A stretch of DNA of 25,094 nt from Euprymna scolopes (Eukaryota; Mollusca; Cephalopoda; Sepiida; Sepiolidae), in NCBI GenBank assembly GCA_024364805.1, contig CM044490.1, positions 110,815,460 to 110,840,553 of the forward strand. Direction: 5' to 3'. Under the pieces are notes generated by a model that saw only the letters and a program-made list of their open reading frames with translations, did not search any database and was not told where the DNA came from. This document shows, one piece after another, positions 22,520 through 25,094 of the stretch. Both the position numbers and the translations under genes were made by a program. How positions within the stretch are numbered: the stretch's first letter is position 1; each line of letters opens with the position of its first letter.

Positions 22520-22950
22520 CGTCAAATGAAGCATTCAAGAAGCATAACTATATACGAACTGTGGAACCAGCTATGCCGGGTTCAAATCCTGTCGGATATT
22601 TTCATATCCATTTATATTGTTGTACCGTTGTATTACATATACGGAATAATCACGTTGACACGCCAATTCTCGTTGGATCATTGACGTTAAGCTCACTGAG
22701 GCGGGTTAATATCAGATGGGTGACCATTTGAGAATACCAGGTGCTGTATGTACGGCACCCCCATGAAAAAACTGCAAAAATATAACCTAGTCATCTCCCC
22801 TGAAGGGGATATACAAGCGACTATCAAATCTAATATTCTCATGAAACTACCTCTGAGTTCCAACCCCCCCTAGGGTGAATACCGCTTATGATCGTTATTG
22901 TATTGTACATTAGGACTGAATAAAGCATCCTTACTTAATTTGAATATTTA
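22520..22950 (+). mobile_element. SINE candidate with tRNA-like and 5S-like head
   Basis: The order on the plus strand is a tRNA-like stretch with a B box (GGTTCAAATCC, 22579-22589), a near full-length 5S rRNA-like stretch (22637-22751), a body with a perfect 5-bp hairpin (TCCCC-TGAA-GGGGA, 22796-22809), and a tail with AATAAA at 22919-22924 followed by CTTACTTA. SINEs with 5S-derived heads (SINE3-type) are known, and mollusc SINEs joining tRNA and 5S heads have, as I recall, been reported. The tRNA-like part folds poorly, so the composite head is tentative. The ends are estimates and no target duplication was found. Confidence 0.45.
22637..22751 (+). pseudogene. 5S rRNA-like sequence
   Basis: This 115-base stretch aligns end to end with animal 5S rRNA (about 119 bases). 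It shows ATCACGTTGA near position 13, TTCTCGTTGGATCA (compare TCTCGTCCGATCA), GTTAAGC at the A-box position, GATGGGTGACC at the intermediate element (22715-22725), and GAATACC plus GTGCTGTA at the box-C region and 3' end (22732-22748). These are the internal RNA polymerase III control elements. Several mismatches and about four missing bases show it is not a functional 5S gene. It is either a dispersed pseudogene or the head of a SINE. Confidence 0.75.
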
Positions 22951-22952
22951 TT

Positions 22953-23199
22953 GTAGTTTGTAAATTATCATCATGACACAAAAAAAAACACACAATTGCT
23001 TAATAATAACATGAAGATCTTTAATTCTACCACTTCTTCGTTTATCATCGACCTGATACTAACTTACACTATACGTGTAAAAAACTTTTTTTACTTTGGA
23101 GTCACCATTTATTAAGACCCGAAGGTCACTTGAGGATAGGAGTTAACGAATGTTAGGTAATAGTTTAATAATCGGTAATGGAGTAATTGCATATAATGT
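22953..23199. other. AT-rich spacer, nothing seen
   Basis: Short AT-rich interval between the SINE candidate and the LINE fragment, with an A run at 22980-22988. Confidence 0.5.
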
Positions 23200-23550
23200 G
23201 ATTGTTTACATCGGATTTGAAGGCTATCATGTTGTATTAAACCTGGAAGATAGCCAGCGAAAGAGGGTTCCGCAGGCGAGCAGTTCTGGGAAATAATGAA
23301 TGGAATCTGTGTTTAGATTTAGACACAGATAGAGAGTGGAGGAAATTGTATATAGTGGTTGTAGCTAGTTCGGTGCTTTTGTGGGAGTTTTGCAAAGGGG
23401 AGCCATAGATTGTAGTTCAGTCGAGCACTTACCATGAAAATAATGATAGAACAGAGATAGGTTCACAATCGTATCTTCTGTGAAAAAGAGGTTGCAGGGA
23501 AGGTAAAAGGGCATCACGTACTAGGTTTCGAATCCGGTTTGGAACTCAAT
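23200..23550 (-). mobile_element. 3'-end fragment of a LINE-1-family LINE
   Basis: This stretch aligns over about 350 bases with the 3' end of LINE-1 at about 7935-8290, in the same orientation. Shared landmarks include ACAGATAGAGAGTGG (ACAGATAAAGAGTGG in LINE-1), AACAGAGATAGGTTC (AACAGAGATCGGTTC) and GAAAAAGAGGTTGCAGGGAAG (GAGAAAGAGGTTGCAGGGAAG). On the minus strand it encodes NLSLFYHYFHGKCSTELQSM, the C-terminal region after the reverse transcriptase. It contains stops. Only the 3' end is present, as expected for a 5'-truncated insertion. It is diverged enough from LINE-1 to be an independent old copy. Confidence 0.8.
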
Positions 23551-24800
23551 AAAAAAGCTTAGAAAAAATATTTTTAAAAAAGATTCTTTCATGAGTTTGT
23601 CGAACCGAAATCTAACTACATACAAAAACTTATTCATTATACTACACGGTCGAGAATGTGTTTCCTTTGGTCCCAGAACCAACGGTGTATGCCAATTCTA
23701 AAATATTTTTTCTCTGTTGATTGCGGTAAGTTGCAAATCCTATGTAATTCCAGGCTGTCTAGCCTCCCAAGCATTGCCTTCTTTCTTACAAAATCAACAG
23801 AGTATAAACAATTTCTAAAATGGCCCTTTTGACTGTGGTATGAGGCTGGTTCTGTGCAATTGAGGAGATCCTTCACCCTAGGCTCTGCCTTTTTTCATTG
23901 AAAAGACCCTAGTTATTCCTACCGATAATGCTGACGGGTCTGCCTAGGCAATATTTTCATAGCAGACTGTGACTCTTCTGAGGTGCTGTTCTTTCAATCT
24001 CACTTACGACCCTTGTGTACCATCTTCCCACTGTGGGAACGGAGATAAATAATTACTACGAATTCATAGTAAATTTCAGTAAAGAAACCTTTTCGTCCAA
24101 TGCGGCAATTATACTGGACATGGCTGAGTGTAATAGCTTTGTACTAAGATTTACTTCCGGTTACAGCGATTCGTCGTAATGATAAATACATTTTAAATAC
24201 AATGAAAATATTTCATTGTTTATTCTCGTTATTGCTGACATGTTAAAAGCTTCTCTGGGGATGATCCATCATTTTATTTTTTCTAAGTAAAAAATAAATT
24301 TACCTTTTCACGTTACTTACATGCTTTACAAAAAATAATTTATACGTGTTTAACGCCAGCGGGCATTATCATCTGTCAAAGAAATAGGAAAAACCTATTT
24401 TGGAGACTTTTTATGTCGACATGAGATATAAATCGATTCTTTAATCTGATACACGTTTACGAGTCGTCCATTATCGTTTGTGCTAAAATCTCAACTAATA
24501 AAGAGCCAAAAAATTCGAAACAGTTTTACAAAAAGGTACTCTCCAACGGAAATATAGTCAACAGCACAAATGTAACACAAAATAAAGTTATGAACTTGTA
24601 TTGCTATTACAAACGACATAAAACTGAACCCTAACCCTATAACTTTCAAATAGGTGTGCGATATGTCAGATTTTGGAAGAAAACTCTAATTATTTTCTTA
24701 GTAGTTAACAGTATCAATTGTTTGACAATATATAGTTTGATCCTTCAATAATACCACCCATGAAATTCTAAATTTATAATATGAACCTCGATCGTCGGTT
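23551..24800. other. Non-coding stretch with a mildly GC-richer centre
   Basis: The part at 23640-24010 is more balanced in composition and open on the minus strand for 79 codons (23637-23876; contains IGIHRWFWDQRKHILDR). No family is recognised. It may be a repeat fragment or an old untranslated region. The rest is AT-rich and empty. Confidence 0.35.
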
Positions 24801-24834
24801 TGTATGTATGTATGTATGTATGTATGTATGTATG
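24801..24834. repeat. (TGTA)n microsatellite
   Basis: Eight to nine uninterrupted TGTA units. Confidence 0.95.
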
Positions 24835-24884
24835 TGGTCAAGGTCTGTTGTGAACATGTGTTAAAAACACACAAATATTTTAGC

Positions 24885-25094
24885 GTCATGCTGTGCGTCT
24901 CCCAGACAAATCAACCCCACGTGCACATCATGACCACTGCCACGCAGACGGGGCTCTGATGAACGTCGAGTGTCCTGCACCGTATAACTGGGCCGCCACT
25001 GCCTTGTGGGCCAAGTTTCTTTCAACCAAAGGCTAAGGGTGGGGTAACCCAGACAGAAACCTCCAGAGGAGCTTAGGCCCCGTAAGCTGTGGCA
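24885..25094. other. GC-rich block cut by the window end
   Basis: Sharp change from AT-rich DNA to clearly GC-rich sequence, running off the end of the window. Includes a CACGTG E-box. No open frame is diagnostic in the part visible. It could be the 5' part of another retroelement, or an exon or promoter region of a gene to the right. Confidence 0.35.

Overview
The window looks like intergenic or intronic DNA from an animal nuclear genome. It is AT-rich (by eye, near one third GC outside the transposon blocks), full of long AT, GT, ATT and TATG microsatellites, and has no intact host gene and no bacterial-style gene organisation. The LINE proteins (APE-type endonuclease plus reverse transcriptase, no RNase H, Jockey/CR1 group), a 5S rRNA-derived SINE-like element and the microsatellite style fit a mollusc, most likely a coleoid cephalopod. 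That assignment is inference from style and was not checked against a database.

Layout. From 1 to 7.9 kb: AT-rich non-coding DNA with simple repeats, an isolated GC-richer block (735-956), one short exon-like stretch (5280-5384) and a dispersed repeat present twice (5028-5100 and 6556-6625). From 7.9 to 10.8 kb: a decayed LINE on the minus strand (LINE-1 here) that still covers its whole ORF2. From 10.8 to 13.5 kb: a moderately GC-rich leader-like stretch, then AT-rich DNA with two AT arrays. From about 13.6 to 20.3 kb: a GC-richer nested transposon block. It holds a second, related LINE on the plus strand (LINE-2, ORF2 14163-17031, A tail ending at 17160) whose tail abuts the integrase region of a minus-strand LTR retrotransposon fossil (17161 to about 20.29 kb). 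From 20.3 to 22 kb: AT-rich DNA with no feature. From 22.0 to 23.6 kb: a possible gene relic, a composite tRNA-like/5S-like SINE candidate, and a 3'-end fragment of the LINE-1 family. From 23.6 to 25.1 kb: unassigned DNA, a TATG array, and a GC-rich block cut by the window end.

No two genes here work together. The window is a record of retrotransposon insertion and decay. The points most worth following are the 5S-headed SINE candidate at 22.5-22.95 kb, the LINE-in-LTR junction at 17160/17161, a microsatellite that appears to have expanded inside one copy of a dispersed repeat, and the exon-like stretch at 5280.
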